Positions 16,555-25,255 of a DNA stretch of 64,000 nt are shown here, one piece after another. Source of the DNA: Avedoeria sp964651245 (GTDB lineage Bacteria; Chloroflexota; Anaerolineae; Epilineales; Epilineaceae); assembly GCA_964651245.1 (NCBI GenBank), contig CAZYVI010000017.1, positions 1 through 64,000 of the forward strand, given 5' to 3'. Numbering within the stretch: position 1 is the first letter of the stretch; each line of letters opens with the position of its first letter. The notes beneath the pieces were generated by a model. That model saw only the letters and a program-made list of their open reading frames with translations. It had not been told where the DNA came from and ran no database searches. Position numbers and translations under genes: made by a program.

Positions 16555-17691
16555 CTAGGGAATGCGGCCCGAAGGGAGTGTGTGGACGTGGTCGTAGACG
16601 GCGCGGGTGGCGGCGGCGGTGTGGGGCCAGGTGAAGGTCGCGGAGCGGGTCAGGCCTAGGGCGGCCAAGCGTTGGCGATGGGGTTCGTCGCCGGCGAGCG
16701 CCGTCAGCGCCGTAGACCACGCCGCCACGTCGCCCGGCGGCAGGCGGAGGCCGGCGTCGGCGACGACCTCGGGCAGGCTGGTGGCGTCGGCGACGGCGAC
16801 GGGGGTGCCGCAGGCCATGGCCTCGAGGGGAGGGAGGCCGAAGCCCTCGAAGCGGGAAGGGTAGGCGAAGAGGGTGGCGCCGGCGAGGAGGGGGGGGAGG
16901 TCGTCGTCGGCGACGTGGCCGATGGGGCGGACGGCGGTCGGGGGGAGGCCGCAGTCGCGGGCCAGGGTGGACGGGTCGCTGAAGAACGGCGATCCGCCCC
17001 GCACCGAGCCGTGCTCGCGGGCGGGGGGGCGGCCGGCGATGACGAGGGGGAGGGCGTGGGCGTCCCAGACGCCGCGCCAGGCGAGGAGGAGGGTGGCCAG
17101 GTCCTTGCGGGGGTCGAAGCCGCCGTAGTAGAGGGCGTAGGCGGGGGGTAGGTCGTGGGCGGCGCGGACGCGGGCGATGGCGTCGGGCGGTTGGGGGCAG
17201 AAGCGCGGCGCGGCGGCCAGCGGGATCGTGTGGATGCGGTCGGGCGCGATGCGGAGGTGGCGGGCGATGTCGCGCGCGGTGTGGTCGGAGTCGGCGATGA
17301 CGGCGGCGGCGCGGCGGGTGGCGCGGGCGACGAGGCGGGTGTAGACGCGGACGCGGAGGTCGGTGCGGTAGGCGGGCAGGAGAAGGGGGATGAGGTCGTG
17401 GACGGTGACGATGGTGGGGATGGGAGCGCATAGGGGCGGCGCCCAGTACGGCACGTGGAGCAGGTCGTGGCGGCGGGCGGCGCGGGGGATCGTCCATTGT
17501 TCGAAGCGGACCTTGGCGATCGCACCGCGGGCCGTGGGGCGGACGAGGTCGAGGTGGGGCGGGGTGGGGAGGTCGCCTAGGGCGGCGGCGAGCTGGTCCG
17601 TGTACTGGCCGGATCCGAAGGACTGGCCGGCGAACCAGCCGGACACGAGGACGCGCGGCGCCGTGATCGCGCGGTCCAGGGTGCGGCTCAC
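16555..17691 (-). CDS. GT4-family glycosyltransferase
   Basis: A 378-residue GT-B enzyme of family 4, closest in layout to mannosyl- or glucosyltransferases of surface glycans. Landmarks are VSGWFAGQSFGSGQYT near the N-terminus, IVTVHDLIPLLLP, the hinge strand YALYYGGFDPRKDLATLL, the donor-site SRFEGFGLPPLEAMACGTP and the C-terminal FTWPHTAAATRAVY. The start is GTG 17691, overlapping the stop of the glycerate kinase gene (GTGA). Codons end in C far more than in neighbouring operons, with runs of CCC and CTC. Acceptor unknown. Confidence 0.92.
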   Translation of the reverse strand: MSRTLDRAITAPRVLVSGWFAGQSFGSGQYTDQLAAALGDLPTPPHLDLVRPTARGAIAKVRFEQWTIPRAARRHDLLHVPYWAPPLCAPIPTIVTVHDLIPLLLPAYRTDLRVRVYTRLVARATRRAAAVIADSDHTARDIARHLRIAPDRIHTIPLAAAPRFCPQPPDAIARVRAAHDLPPAYALYYGGFDPRKDLATLLLAWRGVWDAHALPLVIAGRPPAREHGSVRGGSPFFSDPSTLARDCGLPPTAVRPIGHVADDDLPPLLAGATLFAYPSRFEGFGLPPLEAMACGTPVAVADATSLPEVVADAGLRLPPGDVAAWSTALTALAGDEPHRQRLAALGLTRSATFTWPHTAAATRAVYDHVHTLPSGRIP

Positions 17692-19091
17692 GGGGCGGCG
17701 TCGGGGGCGGCCGGCGGCGCGCCGACGAGGGCGATGGCCAGGTCGCCGACGTTCGTGCCGGTGGGGCCGGGGTCGATGTCGTCGCCGAGGGCGGCGAAGA
17801 ACGGGCCGCTGTCGTGGCGGTCGAGCGTGGCGCGGGCGTCGCGGCCGAGGGCGGCGGCGCGGGCGACGGTGGTGCCGTCGGCGAGCGCGCCGGCGCCGCC
17901 CGGGGAGCCGTCGACGCCGTCGGTGGCCAGCGCGGCCAGCGTGACGGCAGGCTGGCCCGAGAGCGTGAGGGCGGCGGCGAGCGCCAGCTCGCGGTTGCGG
18001 CCGCCCGTCCCGCCCAGGCGGCGGAGGGTGACGGTGGTCTCGCCGGCGGCGATCAGGCAGGCCGGCGGCGCGACGGGCTGGTGGGACGCGGCGGCTTCGA
18101 CGGCGATCGCGGCGAGGACGCGGCCGGCGTCGCGCGCCTCGCCGTGCAGGCCGGTCGTCAGGACCAGCGGCGCGTAGCCGCGGTGGCGGGCCTCGGCGGC
18201 GGCGGCGGCGGCGGCCAGGGCGCCGTCGGCGACGACGCGGTAGGCCGGGGAGGGGTACGCGTCGGGCTTGAGCGTGTCGGGAACGCGGCCGGCCATGCCG
18301 GCGCGGAGGTGGTCGGCGACGACGGCCGGGACGCGGGCCCAGAGGTCGAAGTGGCTCAGGACGGCGCCGGCGTCGGCGAAGGTGGTGGGGTCGGGCCAGG
18401 TCGGGCCGCTGCCGATCGTCGCCGCCTCGTCGACGCCGCCGTGGGCGACGACGTCGCTGAGCGCCAGCGTGACAACCCGCGCCGGCGCCACCCAGCGCAG
18501 CAGCCCGCCGCCCTTCACCAGCGAGAGGTGCTTGCGGACGGCGTTGACGGCCTCGACCGGCGCGCCGCAGCCCAGCAAGGTGGCGCTGGTGGCGGCGATC
18601 TCGGCCAGCGGCAAGCCGGGCGGCGGCGCCTCGAGCATCGCTGAGGCGCCGCCCGACAGCAGGACGACGACGAGGTCGCGCGGTCCGGCGTCGGCGAGCA
18701 GGCGTTGGACGTGGCGCGCGGCCATGAGGCTCGACGGGTTGGGGAGGGGGTGCCCGCCGGGGTAGAACGTCGTGCGGGCGGAGGCGCCAGAGCCGCCGGC
18801 GGCGACGCCGGCGGTCACCCGATCGCCGAGGATGGATTCGGCCGCCTCGACCATCGGCCGGGCGGCCTTGCCCGCGGCGACGAGGTAGATGCGCTCGATG
18901 GCGGCGAGGTCGAGGGTGAGCGGGTCGTCGGTGCGCCGCGGCGCGCCTGGGGCGTACGGCCGGCGGCCGCCGACGCGCAGCACGCCCGACGCGACGGCCA
19001 GCGACTGGTGGACGGCGCGGCCCGCGTCGACGGCCGCCAGCGCGGCCGACAGGATGGCGCGGGCGTCGGCGGGGGGGTGCGGCAGGGCCAC
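17688..19091 (-). CDS. Glycerate 2-kinase (DUF4147/MOFRL family)
   Basis: A 467-residue kinase that would phosphorylate D-glycerate at C2, feeding 2-phosphoglycerate into glycolysis. The N-terminal DUF4147 domain has LVAAGKAARPM, VVLLSGGASAMLEAPPPGL and VRKHLSLVKGGGLLRW; the C-terminal MOFRL domain has GGRNRELAL, LATDGVDGSPGGAGALADG and GTNVGDLAI. These are the full set of family signatures, so activity is likely. I chose GTG 19091, which leaves an 11-base gap after the preceding gene; longer in-frame starts would overlap that gene and add Arg/Pro-rich residues. The substrate link to the following glycosyltransferase is unclear. Confidence 0.88.
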   Translation of the reverse strand: MALPHPPADARAILSAALAAVDAGRAVHQSLAVASGVLRVGGRRPYAPGAPRRTDDPLTLDLAAIERIYLVAAGKAARPMVEAAESILGDRVTAGVAAGGSGASARTTFYPGGHPLPNPSSLMAARHVQRLLADAGPRDLVVVLLSGGASAMLEAPPPGLPLAEIAATSATLLGCGAPVEAVNAVRKHLSLVKGGGLLRWVAPARVVTLALSDVVAHGGVDEAATIGSGPTWPDPTTFADAGAVLSHFDLWARVPAVVADHLRAGMAGRVPDTLKPDAYPSPAYRVVADGALAAAAAAAEARHRGYAPLVLTTGLHGEARDAGRVLAAIAVEAAASHQPVAPPACLIAAGETTVTLRRLGGTGGRNRELALAAALTLSGQPAVTLAALATDGVDGSPGGAGALADGTTVARAAALGRDARATLDRHDSGPFFAALGDDIDPGPTGTNVGDLAIALVGAPPAAPDAAP

Positions 19092-19102
19092 GGCGCCCCG
19101 CG

Positions 19103-19471
19103 CTAGCGGGAGCTGGCCGCCCGCCACCCCGCCAGGATGTCGTGCAGGAGGGCCCGGTCCACCTCGATGCGGGTCATCACGTTCGTCGGCTCGCCGTCGG
19201 TGCGCGCCTGGCGCGCCGCGGCGCCGTCGAGCCACCGCAGCTGGGCGTCGATGGCGGTCTCGAGCGGGCGGACCTGGACCTGCTTGAACATGTCGGCCAC
19301 CAGCTCGCGCGCCCGATCGAGCGTGTCGAGGCGCTCGGTGATCGGTGTCGGCGTGCCGGTCTCGGCCGCGACGCGGCCGAGGCCGGCCTCGATCTCGTGC
19401 ATGCGGGCGGTGAGGTACTTCTGCTCGTGGACGTAGTCGCTCGGGTCGCGGAGGGCGTAATCGGCGGACAT
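19103..19471 (-). CDS. Small alpha-helical protein of unknown function
   Basis: A 122-residue soluble protein, almost entirely predicted helix with heptad-like spacing (EQKYLTARMHEIEAGLGRV, LDTLDRARELVADMFKQV, then RIEVDRALLHDIL). No signal peptide, metal motif or known domain. The ATG at 19471 is preceded by GGAG at a usable distance. It is the first gene of the unit with glycerate kinase (11-base gap) and the glycosyltransferase. A TACACT hexamer on the minus strand at 19513-19508 could be its -10 element. A coiled-coil adaptor or regulator is possible but not supported further. Confidence 0.65.
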   Translation of the reverse strand: MSADYALRDPSDYVHEQKYLTARMHEIEAGLGRVAAETGTPTPITERLDTLDRARELVADMFKQVQVRPLETAIDAQLRWLDGAAARQARTDGEPTNVMTRIEVDRALLHDILAGWRAASSR

Positions 19472-19575
19472 CGTCAGCTCCGGGGAGGTCGGGACGGATC
19501 GCCCACCAGTGTACCGCAGGTCGGTGCGATATGCCGCTCGGGGCGTGCCGAACGGGCGGTGCGGCCCGGCGACCG

Positions 19576-20409
19576 CTAGAACGGTCCCCACCGGATCCAC
19601 TGGGCTACGAGGAAGCCGAGCACCAGCCCCAGGACGACGGTCCAGGCGAGGGCGAGCCGGCGCAGGATCGCGACGTCGCGGGCGATGGCCACCAGGGCGA
19701 CGAGCTCGGGGCTGGGCGCGGCCGACCGGGCCTGGTCGGCGACCGCCTGGAGTTCGGCCGCCGTGCTGGCCAGCATCGCCAGGGCGGCGTCGAGCTCGGC
19801 GCGGGCGGCGTCGCGGGCGGCGCCGCGGAGGGCCTGGGCGGCGGCTTGGCTGGCGGCGACGGACTCGGCCAGCGCGCCGACGCCGCGCTGGACGGCGTGA
19901 ACGGCGCGGCCGACGTCGCGCGGCCGGCGGGCGGCGTCGAGGCGGGCCTGGGCCAGGCGCCCGACCCAGGCGTCGCTGGCGTCGTCGAGGTCGGCCGCGG
20001 CGGCGCGGGCCAGGGCGGCGGCCAGGGCGTCGGCGCCGCCGCGGAGGCTGGCGCGGCCGAGGTCGGCCTCGGCCAGGTGCGCGGCCGGACCGCGGCTGCC
20101 GCGGTCCCGCGTAACGATGAGGTTGCCCGCGAGCACGACGTCGAGCTCGCCGGCCGCGTCGGCCACGGTGGCGGCGGTCCAGCCGTCGGCCGGGCCCGGC
20201 GATGGGCGCGCTGCGCCGTGACACAGCCAGTCGACGAGCGCGGCGCTCAGGCGCAGCGACGTCGCCAGGACGGTGGCGTCGGCGTCGCTGGGCGCGCGGA
20301 CGTCGACCCAGAGGGCGCCGCCGCGGTCGGCCAGCGCGGCGCGCAGCTGGCGGGGCGTCAGGTCGAGGGCGGGGGTGTCGTCGCCGTGGTCGTAGGTGGT
20401 CGTGAGCAT
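19576..20409 (-). CDS. CorA-like protein lacking the pore signature
   Basis: A 277-residue protein with the plan of a CorA magnesium channel subunit but reduced. The N-terminal domain (ALWVDVRAPSDADATVLA, then LDVVLAGNLIVTRDRG) resembles the CorA alpha/beta funnel domain (WVDL-x-x-P and FLITVH-like strands). A long Ala-rich helical region follows, then a single C-terminal transmembrane segment (TVVLGLVLGFLVAQWIRW). CorA proper has two helices joined by the GMN signature; here only one is present and GMN is absent. It is encoded 16 bases after MgtE, so it may modulate that transporter. Annotation as CorA-like is inference from pattern and neighbourhood. Confidence 0.5.
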   Translation of the reverse strand: MLTTTYDHGDDTPALDLTPRQLRAALADRGGALWVDVRAPSDADATVLATSLRLSAALVDWLCHGAARPSPGPADGWTAATVADAAGELDVVLAGNLIVTRDRGSRGPAAHLAEADLGRASLRGGADALAAALARAAAADLDDASDAWVGRLAQARLDAARRPRDVGRAVHAVQRGVGALAESVAASQAAAQALRGAARDAARAELDAALAMLASTAAELQAVADQARSAAPSPELVALVAIARDVAILRRLALAWTVVLGLVLGFLVAQWIRWGPF

Positions 20410-20425
20410 GGCGGGGTGCGTGGTC

Positions 20426-21901
20426 TCAGGCGGGGCCCATGAGGCCCGACAGAAGGTTGAACAGGCCGATGAAGAAGAGCGCGCCCATCGTGTCGGTGAC
20501 GGTGGTGACGAACACCGCCGACGCGACCGCCGGATCGATGCCCAGCCGCTCCAGCGTCAGCGGCATGACGACGCCGGCCAGGGCGCCGGCGGCCAGGTTG
20601 AGGGCCATGGCCAGGAAGACGGCGCCGGCGATCAGGGCTGGCGAGACCGGGCTGTCGACGACGAACTGGTTCATGACGAGGGCCACCGCGCCGGCCAGCA
20701 GCCCGATCGCCATGCCGTTCACCAAGCCCTGCGCCACCTCCTTGCCCAGCAGCCGCCCCACCTGCCGCCGCTCGATCTCGCCCAGGGCCAGCGACCGGAC
20801 GACGAGCGTCGTGGTCTGGGCGCCGACGTTGCCGCCGTTGCCGGTGACCAGCGGGAACAGCAGCGACAGCAGCACGACGCGGTCGAGCGTGCGCTGGAAC
20901 GAGGCCAGCACGGCCACGAGCGCCAGCTGCGTGGCCAGGTTCAGCGCCAGCCACGGCAGCCGCCGCCGGACCGAGCGCACCACGGTGTCCGAAGCGCGCT
21001 CGTCGATGTCGAGGCCGACGAGGCGGAACATGTCCTCGGTCGCCTCCTCGCTCAGGACGTCGACGAGGTCGTCGTGCGTGATCACGCCCACCAGCCGGTC
21101 GTCGTCGTCGACGACCGGCAGCGCCAGCAGGTCGTAGCGCTGCATCCGCTGCGCCGCCGACTCCTGGTCGTCCGCGACGTGGACGCGGATCACGTCGGGG
21201 TGCATGAGCGTGCCGACGCGGGTGCGCGGCGGGGCGACGATGAGCTGGCGCAGGCTGACGATGCCGACGAGCCGGCCGCCGCCGTCGCAGACGTAGAGGT
21301 AGTAGGCGGCCTCCTCGCCCGGCTCGAGCGCCCGGAGCCGCTCGATGGAGTCGGCCACGGTGTCGTCGGCGGCCAGCGCCACGAAGTCGCGCGTCATCCG
21401 TCCGCCGGCGGTGTCGTCCTGGTGGGCCAGCAGCGGCCGGACCTCGGCCTCGGCCGCGTCGTCCATCTCGTGCAGCAGCTCGGCCACCTGGGCGGCCGGC
21501 AGGTCGTTCAAGAGGTCGGCGGCCTCGTCGCTCTCCATGAGGTCGAGGATCGGCGCCAGCTGCTCGGCCGAGAGGCCCTCGGCGACCTCGGCCGCCTCCT
21601 CGTCGTCGAGCTCCTCGAGGATCGCCGCCGCCTCGTCGTCGTCCAGCTCGTCGATGATCTGGCGCTGGTCGTCGAGGTCGAAGCTCTCGAAGACGTCGAC
21701 GCGGTCGGGCGGGCGCAACGCCGAGAGCGAGGCGGCCACGGTCTCGAGGTCGCGCGCCTCGAGCGCCGCCGCCACCAGCCGGTAGGCCTCGTCGAGGTCG
21801 CCGGCCTCGGCGTGCGCCTTGACGAGGGCGGCCACGTCGGCGCGCTCGATCTCGGTCGCCGCGGCCTCGTCGGCCGGGTGGCGGCGCAGCCCGGGCGTCA
21901 T
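20426..21901 (-). CDS. mgtE: Magnesium transporter MgtE
   Basis: A 491-residue Mg2+ channel/transporter. The N-terminal MgtE_N superhelical domain (repeats such as DLDDQRQIIDELDDDEAAAIL) is followed by a pair of CBS domains (GRMTRDFVALAADDTV and VGTLMHPDVIRVHVADD) that sense Mg2+, and five C-terminal transmembrane helices. The pore-region signature PLVTGNGGNVGAQ and the late DTMGALFFIGL match the family. The length is slightly above typical, with acidic N-terminal and inter-helix segments. The start overlaps the stop of the signal-peptidase-like gene (ATGA). It should import Mg2+ with gating by intracellular Mg2+. Confidence 0.95.
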   Translation of the reverse strand: MTPGLRRHPADEAAATEIERADVAALVKAHAEAGDLDEAYRLVAAALEARDLETVAASLSALRPPDRVDVFESFDLDDQRQIIDELDDDEAAAILEELDDEEAAEVAEGLSAEQLAPILDLMESDEAADLLNDLPAAQVAELLHEMDDAAEAEVRPLLAHQDDTAGGRMTRDFVALAADDTVADSIERLRALEPGEEAAYYLYVCDGGGRLVGIVSLRQLIVAPPRTRVGTLMHPDVIRVHVADDQESAAQRMQRYDLLALPVVDDDDRLVGVITHDDLVDVLSEEATEDMFRLVGLDIDERASDTVVRSVRRRLPWLALNLATQLALVAVLASFQRTLDRVVLLSLLFPLVTGNGGNVGAQTTTLVVRSLALGEIERRQVGRLLGKEVAQGLVNGMAIGLLAGAVALVMNQFVVDSPVSPALIAGAVFLAMALNLAAGALAGVVMPLTLERLGIDPAVASAVFVTTVTDTMGALFFIGLFNLLSGLMGPA

Positions 21902-22509
21902 CGGCGGCGCTCGGCCTCGGCCGTGGCGGCGACGTTGCGCTTGGCCTGTTCGGGGCCGTTCAGCCAGGCGGGGTCGATGCCGGTCCGCCGCAGCGGGATC
22001 CGGTCGCCGACGCCCTCGCGCGTCACGAACTGCGGCTCGCCGATGAGCGCATCGCGCGCGATCGGACCCCACTGCCGGCTGTCGGGCAGCTCGCGGTCGT
22101 CGGCCACGACGAAGTAGGCGTCGGCGGGCACGACGATCTCGGCCTGGTCGGGGCCGGCCCCGCGGCGGTCGCGCGCCGGGTCGTGCGCCACGCCGTCGAC
22201 GTAGACGACGCCGTCGCGCACGGCGACGCGGTCGCCCGGCAGCGCCACGACGCGGCGAAACGTAAAGCCCTCGGGCCGCTCGAGGCAGGCGACCATGCCG
22301 CGTAGCGGCTCGGACGACCAGATCAGCGTGTTCGTGGTCAGGACCTCGTCGCCCTCGCGCAGCAACGGCGCCATGCCGGCGTCGGGCATCGTCACGGTGT
22401 GTACGACGACGCGGCCGGCGAAGAACACCAGGGCGCAGCTGGCCAGCCCGGCCACGGCTAGCACGGCCGGCAGCCCGCAGCCGAAGAAGCGGCGGGCGAC
22501 GGGGCTCAT
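21898..22509 (-). CDS. Signal peptidase I-like protein without catalytic dyad
   Basis: A 203-residue membrane-anchored protein with the signal peptidase I (S26) fold: an N-terminal helix (about residues 13-33), box B-like VTMPDAGMAPLLREGDEV, box D-like FRRVVALPGDRVAV and box E-like YFVVADDRELPDSRQWG. The catalytic Ser of the PSGSM-type motif is Gly45 and the general-base Lys that precedes RxxxLPGD is Arg85, while the structural PGD and DSR elements remain. It should therefore not cleave signal peptides. Known non-catalytic relatives (SipA/SpsA type) exist in Gram-positive bacteria. The start overlaps the stop of the secreted beta-helix gene by one base, suggesting that protein as its client. 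Confidence 0.85.
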   Translation of the reverse strand: MSPVARRFFGCGLPAVLAVAGLASCALVFFAGRVVVHTVTMPDAGMAPLLREGDEVLTTNTLIWSSEPLRGMVACLERPEGFTFRRVVALPGDRVAVRDGVVYVDGVAHDPARDRRGAGPDQAEIVVPADAYFVVADDRELPDSRQWGPIARDALIGEPQFVTREGVGDRIPLRRTGIDPAWLNGPEQAKRNVAATAEAERRR

Positions 22510-25025
22510 CACGGCCGGACGGCGTGGCGCGCCGCGACGGGCAGGTGGATGGCGTGCGCCGGCTTGGGCGTCGGGGTCGTCAGCGGCTGGAGCGGGATCG
22601 TGACGTGGTAGGGCTGGCCGGCGATCGCCAGCTCGGGGGCGATGTAGCGGCTGTAGCCCGCCGCCTCGACGACGGCCCGGTAGCGGCCGGGCGGCGGGTA
22701 GAAGCCGTACCAGCCGGTGCGGCCGGTGGTCTGGGGGTTCGCCTGGTCGCCGTAGTCGGCCGCCCGCCAGACGCGGAAGTTCTGGATGGCGGGGTCGAAG
22801 CGGTAGAGCGTGACCTTGGCGCCTTGGACCCGGCGGTCGCCGCCGGCCAGGGCGTCGTGGACGAAGCCGCCCAGCGCCACCTGGACGGTGCCGAGGTCGA
22901 CCACCTGGCGGCGTGCGCCGCAGCTGGCGGTCACCTGCAGCGGCCCACCGTCGCCCAGGTCGAACACGCCGGTCCAGCGGCCGTCGCCGGCGGGCGCCAG
23001 CGGCAGCTCGGCGTCGCGGTAGCGGGCGGTGACGGTGGCGCCTGGGCAGCGCGAGCCCAGCGCGAGCTCGAGCGGCGCGCCGGGGTGCATCGCGACCTGC
23101 CAGGCGCTGTCGTCGCTGACCACGGCGCAGCCGCCGCCGCTGGTGTAAGGCTGGCTGTAGCGGGTGCCCTCGAGGTCCTGTCGCACGGCGATGAGGTCGC
23201 CGGCCAGGATGGCGTCGGGGTCGAGGACGACGCCGAGCGGTGCGCCGGGCGCGCTTTGGCCGTCGGGACGCTCGGCGCGGGCCTGGAAGACATGGCTGCC
23301 GGCGGCGAGGTCGCGGGCCGGGGTGAGCGACCAGGCCGCGACGCCGTCGTCGCCGGCCGGCCCGGTCGTGGCGCGGCCGAGCTCGACGCCGCCGTCGTAG
23401 ACGATGATCGTGCTGTCGGGCGGCCCGTCGCCGCCGATCTCGGGCCGGGCGGTGTCGAGTTGGCCGCAGCGCGGGCGGAGGATCGTCGGCGGCGTCAGCT
23501 GCCCCGTCCAGTCGCGGTAGTCGACGCCGTCGGTGACGAGCTGCCCGCCGCCGGCGTGGTCGGCCAGCTGGCAGGCGTCGGGCCGCGTCGACCCGTCGCT
23601 CGGGCCACCCGGGGCGCCCCAATCGTTGCCGCGGGCGGGCACGCAGACGACGTCGATGTCCTCGGCCCGCACGCCGAACGTGGCGTTGCCGGCGAAGCGG
23701 TTGTAGCCGCCCAAGTGCGGCTGCGCGCCGCCGCGGACGTCGACGCCCAGCCAATTGCCTACGACGGTGCTGAAGCGGACCCTGGGCGCGGCGCCGGCGC
23801 GGATCTGCAGCCCGATGCCGTGCGTCTCGGCCACCTGGTCGCGCACGACGAGCCCGACCACCTCCGGCCGGGCGCCGTCGCCCTCGATCGTCACGCCGCG
23901 GTTGCCGCTGTGGTGGACGGTGACGAAGGCCAGTCGCGGCGCGCTGCGCTGGACGAGCAAGGCGCCGCTGGCGTCGAAGCCGCCCCACGCCAACTCGGCA
24001 TGCTCGAGCCGCGAGCCCGTGCCGCTGGCGGCGTCGTAGTCGGCGCTGGCGTCGGCGAAGCGGATCTGGCCCCAGGTGCCCGGGATCTGGGCGTCGGTGT
24101 CGGAGGTGAACAGGATCGTGCGGCCCGGCTGGCCGACGGCGTGCAACGTGCCCTCGACCGTCAGGCCGGCGCCGCTGAAGAAGCGCAGCGTGGCGCCGGG
24201 CGCGATGGCCAGCCGCGCCCCGCCGCGCACCGTGGCTACGGTGCGGAAGTGGTAGGCGTAGCGGCGCGGCCCGAGGCTCTCGAGCGTCGTCTGGCCGGTG
24301 AACGCGCCGCTGACGAGGACGGCGTTGTAGGCGTTGTACTCGAGGCGGTTTCCGCTCAGCCGGGCGTCGGCGGCGGCGTCGAGGTAGATCGGGTACTGCT
24401 GGTTGCTCTCGAATCGGTTGCCGCGGACCTCGGCCCGCGACGCGCCCAGGATGCGCAGCGCGGCGCTGGGTTGGGCGGTGGTGGTGCTGGCGCGCAGGAA
24501 CAGGTTGCCGGTCAGCGTCGGCGACGCCCCGGCGCGGATCTCGACGCCGACGCCGGCCGAGTCGGAGAGCGTGCTGTCGGCCAGCGTCGCGGCGTCGGTC
24601 TCGATGCCGAGCATTTCGCGGCGCAGCGCGCCGCCGCCGGTCAGCAGGGCGTGCCGGATCGTCGACGGCCCGCTGCCGGGTCGCAGCTGGATGCTGCCCC
24701 ACGGCTGGGTCGCGCCGGCCTCGAACGTCGCCGGCTCGGCGGCGCTGCCGTCGACGACGAGCCGGCCCAGGACCTCGATGCGGTGGCCGGCCCCCAGCAC
24801 CACGCGCGCGCCCGCCGCCACCGTCAGCGTGGCGCCGGCCGGCACCGTGACGTCGCAGGTGGTGCGGTAGGGGCCGCCGGCGGCCGTCCAGGTCGTGTCG
24901 CCCGCCAGCGCGCCGCAGACGTCGGCGGCGCGGTCGGCGCGCGCCGGCGGGTGCGCGCCGCCGACGGCCAGGGCGAGGGCGGCCGCCAGCCCGGCGGCCA
25001 ACGCGGCGGTGCGCGAGCGCGACAT
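22509..25025 (-). CDS. Secreted parallel beta-helix protein with LPVAAR tail
   Basis: An 838-residue exported protein. After a signal peptide (RTAALAAGLAAALALAVGGA) come right-handed beta-helix repeats from about residue 55 to 480: TLTVAAGARVVLGAG, RIEVLGRLVVDGSA, and many turns with xIRxxxLxxxG and GNRFESN patterns as in pectate-lyase-fold proteins, ending in a GNDWGAPGGPSDG element typical of such helices. A middle Ig-like part precedes a carboxypeptidase-regulatory-like domain (VQGAKVTLYRFDPA, TGRTGWYGFYPPPGRYRAVV). It ends in IHLPVAAR plus six residues. The gene heads the operon with the pseudo-signal peptidase, MgtE and CorA-like genes. Confidence 0.82.
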   Translation of the reverse strand: MSRSRTAALAAGLAAALALAVGGAHPPARADRAADVCGALAGDTTWTAAGGPYRTTCDVTVPAGATLTVAAGARVVLGAGHRIEVLGRLVVDGSAAEPATFEAGATQPWGSIQLRPGSGPSTIRHALLTGGGALRREMLGIETDAATLADSTLSDSAGVGVEIRAGASPTLTGNLFLRASTTTAQPSAALRILGASRAEVRGNRFESNQQYPIYLDAAADARLSGNRLEYNAYNAVLVSGAFTGQTTLESLGPRRYAYHFRTVATVRGGARLAIAPGATLRFFSGAGLTVEGTLHAVGQPGRTILFTSDTDAQIPGTWGQIRFADASADYDAASGTGSRLEHAELAWGGFDASGALLVQRSAPRLAFVTVHHSGNRGVTIEGDGARPEVVGLVVRDQVAETHGIGLQIRAGAAPRVRFSTVVGNWLGVDVRGGAQPHLGGYNRFAGNATFGVRAEDIDVVCVPARGNDWGAPGGPSDGSTRPDACQLADHAGGGQLVTDGVDYRDWTGQLTPPTILRPRCGQLDTARPEIGGDGPPDSTIIVYDGGVELGRATTGPAGDDGVAAWSLTPARDLAAGSHVFQARAERPDGQSAPGAPLGVVLDPDAILAGDLIAVRQDLEGTRYSQPYTSGGGCAVVSDDSAWQVAMHPGAPLELALGSRCPGATVTARYRDAELPLAPAGDGRWTGVFDLGDGGPLQVTASCGARRQVVDLGTVQVALGGFVHDALAGGDRRVQGAKVTLYRFDPAIQNFRVWRAADYGDQANPQTTGRTGWYGFYPPPGRYRAVVEAAGYSRYIAPELAIAGQPYHVTIPLQPLTTPTPKPAHAIHLPVAARHAVRP

Positions 25026-25149
25026 GGCGCCTCCTCGAGGACGGTGGGCTGGTCGGGCGGAGCCGGTCGCGTGCCCGCGGGCGTTCCGTGGCCGGCGCGG
25101 GCGCTATTGTAGCCGCGATTCGGCGAGCCGACGGGCGCGGGAGGCGTGA

Positions 25150-25178
25150 TTGACGGCGCGCGAACGCGGGTCGATACT
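25150..25178 (+). promoter_or_regulatory. Promoter of the LPKTG-protein gene
   Basis: TTGACG (25150-25155), a 17-base spacer and GATACT (25173-25178). The start site would be near 25185, leaving a leader of about 70 bases with AAGGAGGG as Shine-Dalgarno just before ATG 25256. The same 230-base region holds a minus-strand TACAAT at 25111-25106 for the divergent beta-helix gene. Confidence 0.55.
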
Positions 25179-25255
25179 CCCGACGGCGCCGGTCCGTTCG
25201 ACGCGGCCGTCGCGCCCGTGCGCGTTGGCGCCCAGGCACCCCAAGGAGGGCCCCC

